Assembly (NCBI GenBank): GCA_012184525.1
Contig: WOFQ01000141.1
Coordinates: 1 to 28,014 of the forward strand
Direction of reading: 5' to 3'
Source of the DNA: Xenoacremonium recifei
Lineage: Eukaryota; Ascomycota; Sordariomycetes; Hypocreales; Nectriaceae
DNA: 28,014 nt
In this document: positions 1 through 10,549 of the stretch, piece after piece
Layout: every line of letters starts with the position of its first letter
Numbering within the stretch: position 1 is the stretch's first letter
The notes under the pieces: model-generated
What the model was told of the DNA's origin: nothing
The model's database searches: none
What the model saw: only the letters and a program-made list of their open reading frames with translations
Made by a program: the position numbers and the translations under genes

Positions 1-1479
1 AGTGTGCTCGAGACGTGGCGGATCTCGATAGAGCGCATTGGGCAGGAAAATATGATAGCGCATCGGATTCTCCATGCGATCGCATACATCGACAGCCAGA
101 ATCTCACACCAGAGCTGATAGCAGCGATCTGCAGAGACGGCACAACGGCAGCCATGGGGCAGGAAAACGATGAGAGGAAGATCAAGAAGGCAACTACACT
201 TCTTATGAAGTTCTCATTTCTTAGTGAGTATAGATCGAGGCAGTCTGGACCGAGTTACGAGGTGCACAAACTTGTGCAAGAGGCGACGCAGTATATGCTG
301 AAGATGCCGGGGTTGGAAGAAAGCACGAGGGGAAGTAGAGGGGACGAGCAATATGCAAGCATTGCTATAGGAGCTGTGAACGATGTTTTCCCAGTTTCGA
401 GGCAGGATACATGGGGTGTATGTGAAAAGTATGTGGTACATGCGGTACGGGTTGAGGAGTGGGCGGGAGTGTGTGAGAAGCAGGTGGAGGTGGCGAACCT
501 TTTGAGTCGAGTTTCACACTTCTTTCATGATCGAGGACGATGGTGGGAGAAAGAACCGGTGGACCTAAGGGCATTGGCTCTTCGACGGGAGGTGTTTGGA
601 GAGAATCACCCAGACACAATCAGTAATATGGCGAGCCTTGCAGCGACGTATAGCATGCAGGGTCGGTACAGCGAGGCAGAGGGTCTTCAGAAGCAGGCCC
701 TAGCTCTTCAGCAGCAGGTACTTGGAGAGAATCACCCAGACACAATCACGAGTATGCGAGAACTTGCAGCGATGTACCATAATCAGGGTCAGTATAGCGA
801 GGCAGAGAGTCTTATTCAGCAGGCCCTAGCTCTTCAGCAGCAGGTACTTAGACAGAATCACCCAGACACAATCAGGAGCATGGAAGGCCTCGCAGCGATA
901 TACCATAACCAGGGTCAATATAGTAAAGCAGAGGGTCTTAGGAAGCAGGTACTGGCTCTTCGGCAGCAGGTATTTAGACAGAATCACCCGGAGATAATCA
1001 GGAGCATAGCGGACCTCGCAACGACGTACAGTATGCAGGGTCGGTACAGCAAGGCAGAGGGTCTTCATCAGCAGGCACTGGCTCTTCGGCAGCAGGTGCT
1101 TGGAGAGAATCACCCTGACACAATTACGAGTATGCGAGAACTCGCAGCGATGTACTATAATCAGGGTCAGTATAGCAAGGCAGAGGGTTTTTTCCAGCAA
1201 GCACTGGCTCTTCGGCAGCAGGTGCTTAGACAGAATCACCCAGACACAATCAGGAGCATAGCAGACCTTGCAGTGATATATAGTATACAGGGTCAGTACA
1301 GCGAGGCGGAGGGTCTTTTTCAGCAGGCACTAGCTCTGCGACGGCAGGTGCTTGGAGAGAATCACCCAGACACAATTACGAGCATGGCGGACCTCGCAAC
1401 GATAAATCAGGCACTAATTCTTCGACAGAAGATAACCAGGAGCATGTTTTACAGTGCTTTCAGGTATATCTTTGGGTAG
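1..1479 (+). CDS. NLR-like protein, C-terminal part with TPR repeats (5' end outside window)
   Basis: The frame is already open at base 1, and the first in-frame start-like codon is only a GTG at 4, so this is the 3' part of a longer gene. Residues about 1-100 resemble the helical segment that follows the NB-ARC domain in fungal NLR-like proteins (a 'TWRISIERI' start, a later 'YEVHKLVQEA' stretch). From about residue 191 there are six full 42-residue kinesin-light-chain-type TPR units, each with an 'NHPDT'-like and a 'GQYSEAEG'-like block, then a seventh that breaks off and is followed by a short unrelated tail. Known fungal proteins of this build carry a patatin, nucleoside phosphorylase or HET-type effector domain at the N-terminus; that part is not visible here. 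Likely role: intracellular recognition, such as heterokaryon incompatibility or response to invaders. The class is well supported; the function is inferred. Confidence 0.85.
   Translation, partial: SVLETWRISIERIGQENMIAHRILHAIAYIDSQNLTPELIAAICRDGTTAAMGQENDERKIKKATTLLMKFSFLSEYRSRQSGPSYEVHKLVQEATQYMLKMPGLEESTRGSRGDEQYASIAIGAVNDVFPVSRQDTWGVCEKYVVHAVRVEEWAGVCEKQVEVANLLSRVSHFFHDRGRWWEKEPVDLRALALRREVFGENHPDTISNMASLAATYSMQGRYSEAEGLQKQALALQQQVLGENHPDTITSMRELAAMYHNQGQYSEAESLIQQALALQQQVLRQNHPDTIRSMEGLAAIYHNQGQYSKAEGLRKQVLALRQQVFRQNHPEIIRSIADLATTYSMQGRYSKAEGLHQQALALRQQVLGENHPDTITSMRELAAMYYNQGQYSKAEGFFQQALALRQQVLRQNHPDTIRSIADLAVIYSIQGQYSEAEGLFQQALALRRQVLGENHPDTITSMADLATINQALILRQKITRSMFYSAFRYIFG
574..1329 (+). 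repeat. Six 126-bp tandem repeats encoding TPR units
   Basis: Six in-frame units of exactly 126 bp start at 574, 700, 826, 952, 1078 and 1204; a partial seventh starts at 1330. Units are very similar at the DNA level, including silent positions, and mix two alternating versions of the 'LGEN' / 'LRQN' segment. This points to recent duplication or exchange among units rather than old repeats held by selection on protein alone. Confidence 0.9.
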
Positions 1480-3065
1480 AGACTAATTACTTTCTATCTG
1501 GACTGAAAAGATAAATTGCAAAATGCTATTTTGGTGGCTTTTAAAAGAATTTGAGGAATTTGGCTTACCTATCCTAGTTTCGTTAGTCAGGGCGATAAAA
1601 TCCCTAACAAATTATCGATATGTAGCCTTTACGCAGGAAAAGCAGCCAAAACCTACTAGTAGTGCAATATATGAAGTATTTGCCGGCAATAAGAGCTAAT
1701 AGACATTATTCTGGCATAAATTAATCGGTAATATAAGAGCTATAGCCGTCGGTAAGTAGTAATCGCGCCAGAAGGCAGATGCCGAGGCTCCGTCTCGGGC
1801 AAGAAGGTCGTTCCAGCCACTCCAGCGTTATATCGTTACTTGCCCATGCAGCTTCCGAAAAGGCCACTTGCCAGAAAAGATAGTGCTCGAGGAATTGATC
1901 TTTGAACTATTGAGCTTAGATAATTTTCGCCTTGAAGATAACGAGCGGGCTTATGGCGACCCCCGTGGCCGAGACATACTCAATTATCGACGTCCAGGAC
2001 CGCAAAATATTCGTTTTGACACTTGGCCTACCGGAGACTGCGAGCTACCTACAGCCAAGCCATTGACGCTCTGGCCCTCTATAATACCTCCCTTATTAGT
2101 ATTATACTGCTGATTTAGGGAGATCTAGCTTATAGTCTTATAGAGGTTAAAAACCTTATTTATATTGGTTAGGCTAGTTGCATTAATATATTACTAGTCA
2201 GCCTAATAGTCTACTTTAGTTTTAATATATATGTTATATTAAATAAATATAGTAGATTACCTCTTTCTAGGAGGATAATAGTTGCTCTGTAATTTGAGCA
2301 TCCTTAATGCGATGGAACAGATTTGAGCATGTGTTAGGGCATATCTGAGACTGTCTTGCCGTAAAACCTAGGTTACTAGGGATTTATCTTACACTGAAGA
2401 AAATCTCTGCTGATTTTAGTGAGCTGCCTTAGCTAGTTATATTCTAAGAGACTATTGTTGAAGAGTAGTACGAGGTATGCCACAATCACGAGACGTGGCT
2501 TTAAAGGATTGGCTATTATAGATATCTTGTAATACGTTTTGTATATTAGCTTCAGTATAAGAGGACATAAAAGTCGCAAGAGATTATGATGTAAAAGTTT
2601 TTAGCTTAATTAAACTGAAATGTGGTATTTAAGAAAGGATTGAATATGATGATGCCTGACGCGTTGACGCGTTTTTGGCGGGGTGGCAGGACCGGGGGGG
2701 TGCCGCTACTATCCCCACTGACCTTGCTACTCTTTCGCTTAGTCTTGCTGACCTCAACCCGGTTGGAAACTACAAAGATTTGGCTCTGGGAAGCCCAGAT
2801 CGATGAATCTCGAAAGCAATCAATAAGAGGTAGCAACGCAATGAGATTTATTGTGAATTTCGCGCAGGGATACTGGGTGAGTGTGTATTGAATTGCTTGT
2901 TCTTCTTCATCTGTTGGGATCAGGTTGATCCTTTTATCTTCAACAGCTCCAAAGTCCTACGCTAATATTGTAGATCTAGGACTTCTTAGTCTCAACCTTA
3001 GTTCTGGGGTTAAGGGGAACTCCATATTTCCAATATTTATTAAACAAGCTATTCAATTTTCTCTA
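1480..3065. other. Gene-free AT-rich region
   Basis: No convincing gene. Most of the stretch is AT-rich with many TA steps and stops in all frames, strongest at about 2110-2280, as expected for old repeats altered by repeat-induced mutation. A short open stretch at 1868-2113 and overlapping opposite-strand ones at 2606-2891 have no recognisable domain. The segment at about 1780-2090 is less AT-rich than its flanks and may be a remnant of an older gene or element. Confidence 0.6.
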
Positions 3066-4577
3066 TCAAGCTTTGCCCCTACTCCTTTCCAACATGATAC
3101 GCCAATGTTGATTCACCCCATTTGCCGAGCGATTCAACTTTTGCGCAATCCGAATGTCTGACAGAATGCCTACGTTCTTCAGTCGCCTCAGAAGATCCTC
3201 TTCTTGTAGTGTCCACCTGCAACGCCGCAAACTCCTGCGTTTACCGCCGCAAGACCTTCCCACTCTGAAAGCGTTGCCATCGCTGTCGCTAACTCCGTCG
3301 CAGTCGCTAGCTCTGTCGCTATCGCTGGCGCCATCGCAGTTGCTATCATAGTTTCCATCATCGCCATACGCACACATAATTACATCTCTGGTTTCCGGGG
3401 TACGGTGAACACCACTATTCGACGAATTGCACGGAGCTGGACAGCTTCCTAGCCTAACCAACAGGTTTGAGATCATCTCCTTCATCTGCAGCAAGTCTCG
3501 TCGTATTGACTCTGCCTCGCTTGTCAACGCAGAAACGGGTTGCGGTGGCCGCACTGCAAGCTGACTAGATGCTATCGAGATGGGGTCGATATAGGAGCTT
3601 GGCTGAGATTGTGGGCTGGAATCTCCTGGAATGTGGCATGTATATTGGCCACTCCCGTAAACGCTCGGCTGGGATGACATCGGGCACACATCGTCAGGTT
3701 CGAGTTGAGCAGATTGCGACTTAGGGACCCATCGCCTCCGTCGCTTTGATGAATGGGAGACCATAGGATCGAGAGGCTCGAACCTGCCAAGATTGTCGAC
3801 TGACAATGGCCGCTTGGAGGGTGAAGTCTCGGGGGTTATCTCAAAGGCTATCTCTGACGAGCTGATAGCTCCGGCGCTCTGCTCGTTGATTGCGGCAGAG
3901 GCTAGGATACCTAAGGCGTGGACGCTCTGAGTAAGGAGCTCATTGTTCATCCTGGAGCCTGAAACCTCATGGGAACTGGCATCATCATCGGATTTCGAAG
4001 CCGCAAGCTCGTCGCTTTGGTGAAGGAGGTCATCCTCATGCAGCACAGCCTTAGGCGGCACATCAGTCATGTGCAAGTTGGCTACCAGGCTGCTAGAACC
4101 CAGTCTGTTATCTTCTATGTCAATGGAGAAATCTAAGAACAGTTAGTGTCTTCTCCCAGGATGCATTTTCAGCGAGTTCTTGCCTCGAGCTCCCCAAATC
4201 AATGTTTCTGTCTGGTGACTTGGTGAATATGCTGAAGATGGTGTATTCGCGCTCGAGACGTCCGTAACAGAAGTACAGAAGCCCAAGCACTCCTCGAGTG
4301 TAGGATAACCGGCATATGGGTCCCCAGCGCCATCTAAGCCATCTTCTAGGATTGAATGACGTTCCTCGACTGGACGGCAAATATCATCATCAGCTGCGCC
4401 CTGAGGGTTGGAAGAGATCAGGCCGTCGCCATCCGGGGTATCAGATGTTGAGCGCTCCGCCGTCTGCTCATCGGCTTTGGCTTTGGCGCCTTGTCTCTGC
4501 TCCCGGGCTTTGGCATGTCTCCGCTCAGCTCGTTGCTTCTGGAGGGAAGGATCAAATGGCTTGAATATTAAAGGCAT
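3066..4577 (-). CDS. Myb/SANT-like DNA-binding protein, 486 aa, two exons with a GC-AG intron
   Basis: Exons 4577-4184 and 4132-3066. The 51-nt intron (4133-4183) starts with GCAAGA and ends TTAG, with a CACTAAC branch site nine bases before the acceptor. No good GT donor lies near, and the GC donor joins the frames exactly ('WGAR' then 'DFSIDIED'). The N-terminus is basic and Lys/Arg/Gln rich. The middle is Ser/Pro-rich and has no recognised domain. Near residues 395-425 a Ser/Asp/Gly low-complexity run is encoded by an imperfect hexanucleotide repeat (about 3272-3350). The last ~55 residues look like a single Myb/SANT domain: a Trp in 'RCRWTLQEEDLL', a helix 'IRIAQKLNRSANGV' and a second Trp in 'NQHWRIML'. 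Probably a nuclear DNA-binding or chromatin protein. The start ATG is the first in a frame open from the cap-proximal side. Target genes are unknown. Confidence 0.8.
3272..3350 (-). repeat. Imperfect hexanucleotide repeat inside the Myb-like gene
   Basis: On the + strand the unit varies around GTCGCT / ATCGCT / GTCGCA. On the coding strand it gives an acidic Ser-Asp-Gly run with occasional Cys and Arg. Length variation between strains would be expected and would stay in frame when whole units are gained or lost. Confidence 0.65.
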
Positions 4578-6722
4578 CTTGGACAGATAATGGGCTGGGA
4601 GAAAAGATCCAAAGATGCTGTGGTATTGAATCGTTGTGCCGGGCAGACGCTTGATTTATCTCGTCGAGCAGAATGCGCTGACTGCGTCACGTAATCGCAA
4701 CCTGGACCGGGAAAGGGGTGACTGGTGGGGTTCAAGGGACACAACGACGCCGACCCCTAACAGGGTATGCGCTCCGTCGGTCGTTATGAGCTCTGTTATT
4801 GGCGTTCCTGCGTGCTTATCGCTGGTCGGTCACTCGGAGACCGTCCTTGGCAAGGGTTCTGCGACGCCCTTCTCGTAATCGTGCATGACTCAACGTCAAT
4901 CATGATCATGAGGACATCCTAAACTCGTTTTCATTGGTGAGGCCGGCCGGAAGCGAGTCTATCTGACGCCCATATAGTGTGATAGCCAGAAAATAGGCCG
5001 CATCGCCTGATGGCCGTGTTCCGAACCGGCAGAGACGGCGCTAACGGAAACTCGAGTTGCCAAGTCAAGTAAATATCATTAGATTGTCCGTATCCTTCCG
5101 ACACGCTGACGTGTCCAGCACACCTCCATATCCCGTAAAAGGGAATTCCAGCAGGCCTAGGCCATCCCGTGGTCGCAGCATGACCGAGGCACGTCATCTT
5201 GAGTGTTTCATTCAACGCAGACCTGGCCGGATTTCAGCGAGGCCGGGACAACGGCTACGTCACGAGCCAACAGTCTGCAGAAAGGACCGAAACACTTCTC
5301 CCATATAGGAAATTTCGGCATAGCCAGCACAGGCACTTTTGTCCTGGCGAGGCAGATCGGGAGGCCTTCGGCGGCACTCGAGGTGGGCTGAGAGGATTGT
5401 GCCCCTGTGACGAGCGTCGTACCCATGTGCGTCTGTCGACACGGCCACTTCGTTGATGCCAACACTCAATTGTCCCATGCATATTGTTGGGCCAGCCATC
5501 TCAGACATCACTCGCTCGGCCTGCCTTCAGGCCGTCTATACGCACCCCCGCAACATGGTTCGAGAGAGCGATTATTGGAGGGGCAAAGTGTGCCAAGTAA
5601 CAATTTGCCAACATCAGTCATACATCTTGTTGACAGAGCCCTTTCAAATTACTTGAAGGGGTAATTTGAGTGATCGCTTGCCGGAGCAAAGGAGGCGAAG
5701 TCGGTGGAGAAGTGGCCTCCGTAAGGCAGCTAAGGCGGAATGTCGCCAGAAGACCAAATAGGTAAAATCATTTACAAGTCGTACGGCATAGGGGTAGCAA
5801 AGATGAGAAATCAAGAGAAATAAGTCTTCAGGTAGTGAGAAGATAGAGGTCAAGAATGGAAATTTGATAGCCGTAGTTCGAGACGTCGTCGTGAAGGTGA
5901 CACGTGATACGTCCAAAAAAATAAAACAGAGGGGAGGGTGGGCTGTCGAGGGACTCGAGGGGTACATGGCGCGAAAGCGTGGGCGCTTGGCCGCTTTATA
6001 GAGACGGCAAAAGCGGCGGCGGGTGGTGGGGCGCGAAATTCCCGCGTTTGGCAAGAGCCGAGAACAGGAGGACAGGGCGTCAATTTCCTGATGCGGGCAA
6101 GCCGTTATGTAAGATACTATATAGAAATACTCTAATACACTAATACTCAGAGAAGCAATATCTCGTTCTATCTCAGAGGGAAGTCCCTATAGGATAACAA
6201 AAAATAGAGACCAAATTTGAAGGCCGTCAAATCAGCAATATAATTCGCACTTGCAACAGGGCGCCTTGACGCAAGCTCAGCGAAGATAACCTCAGTCTAT
6301 GCAGCCTCTACTAAGTAACTCAAACATAATCAACCTATTCGGTATATATTCGAGCGGAAACCGCTTTAGTCTCTGTAGATGGGACACTGAATACTTGGAG
6401 AACAGGCTTCAAGTTGCTTCGCTTCTCACTTTAATTATTATACTAAATGATGGGAATTCGCAGCGGAGGACAGATTAGAGGAGGAACACAAAATCAGAAG
6501 GAGAGATAGCTTATATATAACCTAGCACTGCTACATGATCTTACTCAGGTTCTGTTTCCATCTCCGCAACAGGAGGGGTAGGGGCACTGCATAACCTTTA
6601 TCGCTCAACAAGAAGATGCCACCTGACCAAGGCAAGTAAGATACCCATCGCTATTCACATCAATTTGCTCGGCTATGCACTAGTCAGTTTGCCTGCGAAA
6701 AGAAAACTTCTGCAGCTGCATA
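4578..6722. other. Intergenic region, no gene recognised
   Basis: The part next to 4577 must hold the promoter of the Myb-like gene. The segment 4600-5660 has near-normal GC content and several overlapping open stretches on both strands, the longest about 85-95 codons. None shows a domain, a plausible spliced continuation or consistent codon use, so I do not call a gene. From about 6100 to 6720 the sequence is AT-richer and holds the 3' flank of the CVNH gene. A decayed gene in 5000-5600 cannot be excluded. Confidence 0.5.
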
Positions 6723-7183
6723 CTAACCTAAGTTGATGCTAACTTCAACAAAGGAGGAGATATCTGGATTATAGCAATCGCATTCAAACTCTGTAGAGTC
6801 TGAGGTGGAGCTGGATAGGAATGTGCAGAGCTCTTGGGCGTCAACACACTCCGCGATTCCATCGTCAAAAGAGGCATCAACCGGAGAGAAGTCTCCGCTG
6901 TGAATAAATCAGTCATTTTATTGATAGAAGAACGCCACAATGCCCTTAAGGCAGAGGGGAACTATTTTGAAGAAGCATACTCAACCTCCCAGAGTAGGGC
7001 GGTGCCATTAAAGGCCAAGCAATCATTTAAATCAATATTTGAGCAAATCGTGGAGCCAGAGTCAGATGTGCACTCAGCTGTGAGGTTACGGCGATTAGCT
7101 GAAGAAGACCAGGAAGAACATTCTGACGTCCAGTCGGCGGCGACGAATGAAGCGAAGAACGGAAAATAGATTGAAAACTTCAT
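6723..7183 (-). CDS. Small secreted cyanovirin-N (CVNH) domain protein, 125 aa
   Basis: Exons 7183-6981 and 6897-6723. The 83-nt intron (6898-6980) has donor GTATGC and acceptor TTCACAG, and the frames join exactly. Residues 1-16 form a signal peptide (MKFSIYFPFFASFVAA). The mature part has the CVNH two-fold pattern: 'WTSECSS', 'NLTAECTS' and 'SNIDLNDCL' in the first half, then 'EFECDC' and 'FVEVSINLG' ending the second half. The second half carries an acidic, Cys-containing insert of about 30 residues, so disulfide pairing probably differs from canonical members. CVNH proteins are small carbohydrate-binding lectins; fungal ones are often secreted. Glycan target and role (wall, host or competitor binding) are not shown. 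It stands alone between two long gene-free regions. Confidence 0.8.
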
Positions 7184-9018
7184 CGCAAAGGATAGGGTGA
7201 TCTTTATAAAGATGCGTGAGGTTTAATTTCGAGATCTGCTCTTACATCAAAGAAAAAAGAAAAAGAACAACTATCAGCTCGTATTATACTCTTGACTTTT
7301 CTGTCTTACATAAAATGACCCCGATCTCGCCCTCGGATCCCCCACATCGCGATGGGGAGTAATCATTTTCAAGGATCATAATCCTGCGGCGAGCATGCTT
7401 AATAAAGGCAAAATCCCGGTCAGAATTACTGGCGATGATATATCACAAATAGTTCCGTTCAACCCCGAGCCTGTAACACGCACTCGATCAGTCTGAAAAG
7501 AATTGTCATTTCATGAGCTCACCCGATTCGAACTCCCGATACCGAGCTCTTCTTTTGGTTTCTTCTCCGGCTAGAAGGAGATCAACCCATTCCTCTTTGA
7601 GTCAGTTCACAACGATGACAGCTCCGGGTTTAATTTTAGTTGATTGTTAGGAAGAACTGACAAACAACTACGGAGTAATTTAGTATATTTCTCAACTACC
7701 GAGGACGCGCGTCTAGCTCCACCCTATTAGGAGCCATGACAAATGCAGCTTACGGGCTACGAATAACCGCTGTCCAAGGACGAATCTACGTCGTATGTCA
7801 AGTACATGATAACACCTTGCTCTCTAGGGTAAGCAGAACCATCGGAATTAAGTACAGTTCTCTTCAGACCCTTAGCTGCGGTCTTTTGCGGACCAAACGT
7901 GGCCATCCCCGTCAAAGGAATGAAACAAACAGCTGATAAAGGACGAACAACCCGGCATTTATCCAGAGCCTAAAGTAATCAGAAAAACAAGAAATCCTCT
8001 CTGCATCCCGGGAAGAATACCCGATTAAATATAAAAATACCCTGAGTTGTTCCGCATCTAATATACCCTGCAGTACGTGAACCTTTGAATGCTGGGATCT
8101 TTACGTTATAGAATCTTAGTCCGACAGCTGTACATATTCGGCAGCTCTTGCAACTTTGCATGCGCCGTTAGCCCTATGACAGCCTAAATCTCTTTTGCCG
8201 GCCCGACCCTCTCCACCTCTCCCGATAGTCGGGTCCGTCATCTCTCGGCAAAGGCTGCACTTGTGTACTCCCCCCTCCCTCCCCCCCCACCTTCCGAAAG
8301 AGCCATCCAGTACCCCGACAGCAACAAGCTCAGGACTCGAATAAATGGAAAGCCAGGGGAAGGATGGGGACGCGTACGATAGCTAGCCTGTGGTATACAA
8401 GCCCAAGTTAGGATGTAGATTGCGTAAGAGATCTATCTCTCACGCAGAATATATATATAGACTGTTATGAACTTTAATATGCATTGCTGCGGCCTCGCAG
8501 CGCCTTTGCGGCGTCATCGTGTCATGCCATATTTAGTTATGACAAGAGTATAGATAATTGCCTGTTCTGGTAGGTTAAAGTGGAGATACAGTTTCTTAAG
8601 CCTGGAATATTATTCCGGACTTAGTGTAATTGCCTGAGATATTGAGTTGACTGATGGTTTGGAAGTGTGTATTTCTCCTGACTCTCTTGTCTGTAAGGAA
8701 TAATATAAGACATTAGAAAATAGAGGCGCACGCAACTGAATAGATTCTATACGGTTGGCACGGACCAACACAACGCTTTTCTTATATCCTTATAGAGATT
8801 ATAAAGACGTGATTGGATGAAAAGCGGAAACGGGCCCCGTTTCCAACATTAATGCTTGGGTAGACCAATCGTTACACCCAGTAACTCTCGAGTTCTCAGA
8901 ACGGGCAAAAACTCCTCCTTAAAAAGTTGTACAGAGCTTAGCTATCTAGGGGCATGCTCGCCTCTAATAAACTAGTGAGAATTCGACTAGAATGAAGACT
9001 TTTCTTGCGGAGGCCGAG
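7184..9018. other. Intergenic region, no gene recognised
   Basis: The promoter of the CVNH gene lies at the left end and the far upstream region of the nucleoside-hydrolase-like gene at the right. Short open stretches (7736-7936, 7979-8161) show no recognisable domain. Other content: a palindromic 11-bp site at 8222-8232 (listed separately), a pyrimidine run at about 8269-8292, and on the minus strand near 7520-7620 a tRNA-like fragment that does not fold. Confidence 0.55.
8222..8232. promoter_or_regulatory. Short variant of the CCG..CGG cluster site (CCG-N5-CGG)
   Basis: CCGATAGTCGG matches the three 13-bp sites of this block (CCGAYYTAGTCGG) except that the two pyrimidines in the middle are missing. 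It lies about 900 bp upstream of the nucleoside-hydrolase-like gene. With two bases less between half-sites it may be inactive or a chance palindrome. Confidence 0.3.
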
Positions 9019-9031
9019 CCGACTAGATCGG
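9019..9031 (-). promoter_or_regulatory. Putative zinc-cluster operator CCGATCTAGTCGG, copy 1
   Basis: On the + strand the sequence is CCGACTAGATCGG: everted CCG and CGG half-sites 7 bp apart. It ends 104 bp before the start codon at 9136. It differs by one base from the sulfatase copy (opposite strand) and by one base from the regulator/transporter copy. Everted CCG..CGG pairs are a known class of Zn2Cys6 target. Confidence 0.65.
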
Positions 9032-9135
9032 AGTTATTAGCACCCATTACATGAGAGGTATAAAACTGAAGTGTTTAAATACTTAGGTGAAGAAATTGAA
9101 CAGTATCTTTAAGTTGTCGTTCAATTCAGTCAGAT

Positions 9136-10431
9136 ATGAAGTTCTTAACTTTAGTTGGCGCGGCCATTTCCGTACAGGCTACCTACGCAAAAGCACCCAA
9201 GGTCATCTTGGATAATGACTGGGAACTCAAGTCCTATACTATCCCACTTCTTGCTCTCGAGGCCGGATACGACATTCTCGGACTCACTAGCAACACGGGG
9301 GACACCTGGTCTCGCCAGGCTGCGCTACATGGCCTAGCGCTTCTTGAAATTGGGAACCTTGGTGACTGCATCCCCGTCTACAAGGGTCCAGACTACCCTT
9401 TGTTGAACACACCTGAAAGGTTCCAGGAATGGCAGCGGCTTCATGGCAAGTTGGCATGGGCAGGCGCATTTGCGCCCGAGAACAGAACAAACGAGGACTT
9501 AGGTCACGATCCCACTTCTGGAGATCCGAACCGCATCGTTGCGAGCGCCTTTAAAGAAGGATACCCTAACGGGACTCTGGCTGGAGAGTACGCTGCTGCT
9601 TGGATGATTGAACAAGTACACAAGTTTCCGGGGGAGGTTCTTATCTATGCTGGCGGGGCTCTAACCAACGTGGCACTTGCTGTTCGTCTGGATTCCGAAT
9701 TTGCTTCCTTGACTAAAGGACTTGTGATCATGGGTGGATATATTGATTCAAACCTGAAGCAAACGGTTTCCACGTTGGATGCTGATCTGTGGGGTGACGT
9801 AAGTTATATAATTCTTTCTTAGTTGCTCTAATTCGCGCCTGACAATCGTGTCCAGATCAATCTTATGATGGATCCTGAAGCCACCAAAATTGCACTTACG
9901 GCAGACTTCCCTAGCCTCAGTAAGTGTCGTATTTCTTGAATAAAAAAATAAAATGTCGGTCTCGGCTAATAGAATTGATCTTTCCAGTTATTATGGGTAA
10001 CGGGGCAAACACGATCTTCCCAACAACCCAGTATATTGATGAAGTTGGGGAAGTTGAGAATAATTACACTGCTCTCTTCAAGACGTACTATGGCACCAAG
10101 TTTCCTTTTTGGGACCCGCTTGCGTTGTTTGCCGCTCTCGAATCTGGCAACATATTAAGCCAGACTGAATGTAAGCCTACTAGCAATTGTGATAGTTCAG
10201 TTCGTGTTCGTCCTGCTAATTCGCGTAGTCTACTTAGACGTGGATACTGCATATTGGAGCCCAGCATACGGTACGATCCATGCATACTCCGAGACCCTCA
10301 AGCCGGAACTGCAAAAGCTGCAAAAGGTTATCTACCCATCGACTTTGGATGCAGAAAAATTCCTGAGGCAACTCAAGAATGGATTGCAGTGCCCCAAGAC
10401 CTGTGAGGATCTCAAAAAGCTTCGTGGATAG
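9136..10431 (+). CDS. Secreted nucleoside-hydrolase-fold protein (IUNH family, divergent active site), 367 aa
   Basis: Exons 9136-9798, 9856-9919, 9988-10170 and 10238-10431; introns of 57, 68 and 67 nt, all GT..AG. A signal peptide covers about residues 1-18, so the protein is probably secreted or vacuolar. Family marks: 'KVILDNDW' at about 22-29, 'EVLIYAGGALTNVALAVR' in the position of the GPLTN motif, and 'FWDPLALFAAL' in the place of the HD-P-L-A motif. Canonical inosine/uridine hydrolases have D-x-D-P-G-x-D-D for calcium and ribose binding. Here the first two Asp remain (D26, D28), but the DD pair is replaced by Lys-Ser (K32, S33) and the catalytic His before D is Trp. It therefore belongs to a divergent fungal branch whose reaction may not be nucleoside hydrolysis. 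It is convergent with the sulfatase (118 bp between stops) and has a cluster site 104 bp upstream. Confidence 0.85.
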
Positions 10432-10549
10432 TAATAGACTTGCATTGTCTCTAGAACTCTGATTATTCTCGTAAGACAGACAGATGTCAATAGTTCTAGT
10501 AGTAAACCCCGTTGTATAAGAAGAGGAGGCTCTAAATTCCCTATCTTTC

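Noticed and set aside
1868..2113. 81-codon open stretch in the AT-rich left region
   Set aside because: No similarity that I recognise and surrounded by stop-rich sequence; could be a fossil fragment but I cannot support a gene.
2606..2891. Two opposite overlapping open stretches (76 and 89 codons)
   Set aside because: Mutually exclusive on the two strands, low-complexity content, no start context or neighbouring exons.
5057..5664. Cluster of overlapping open stretches of 60-95 codons on both strands
   Set aside because: No domain, no consistent frame, no plausible splice joins. They overlap one another in opposite strands as expected for chance openings in GC-moderate DNA.
7501..7620. Possible tRNA on the minus strand (GTTCGAAT box B-like sequence flanked by GAGCTC)
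   Set aside because: The T stem does not pair (only one of the inner pairs forms), acceptor pairing is incomplete and the anticodon loop has the wrong size. At best a relic.
8269..8292. C-rich run as a structured regulatory element
   Set aside because: Simple pyrimidine tract without regular C-run spacing on either strand; common in fungal promoters and not informative on its own.
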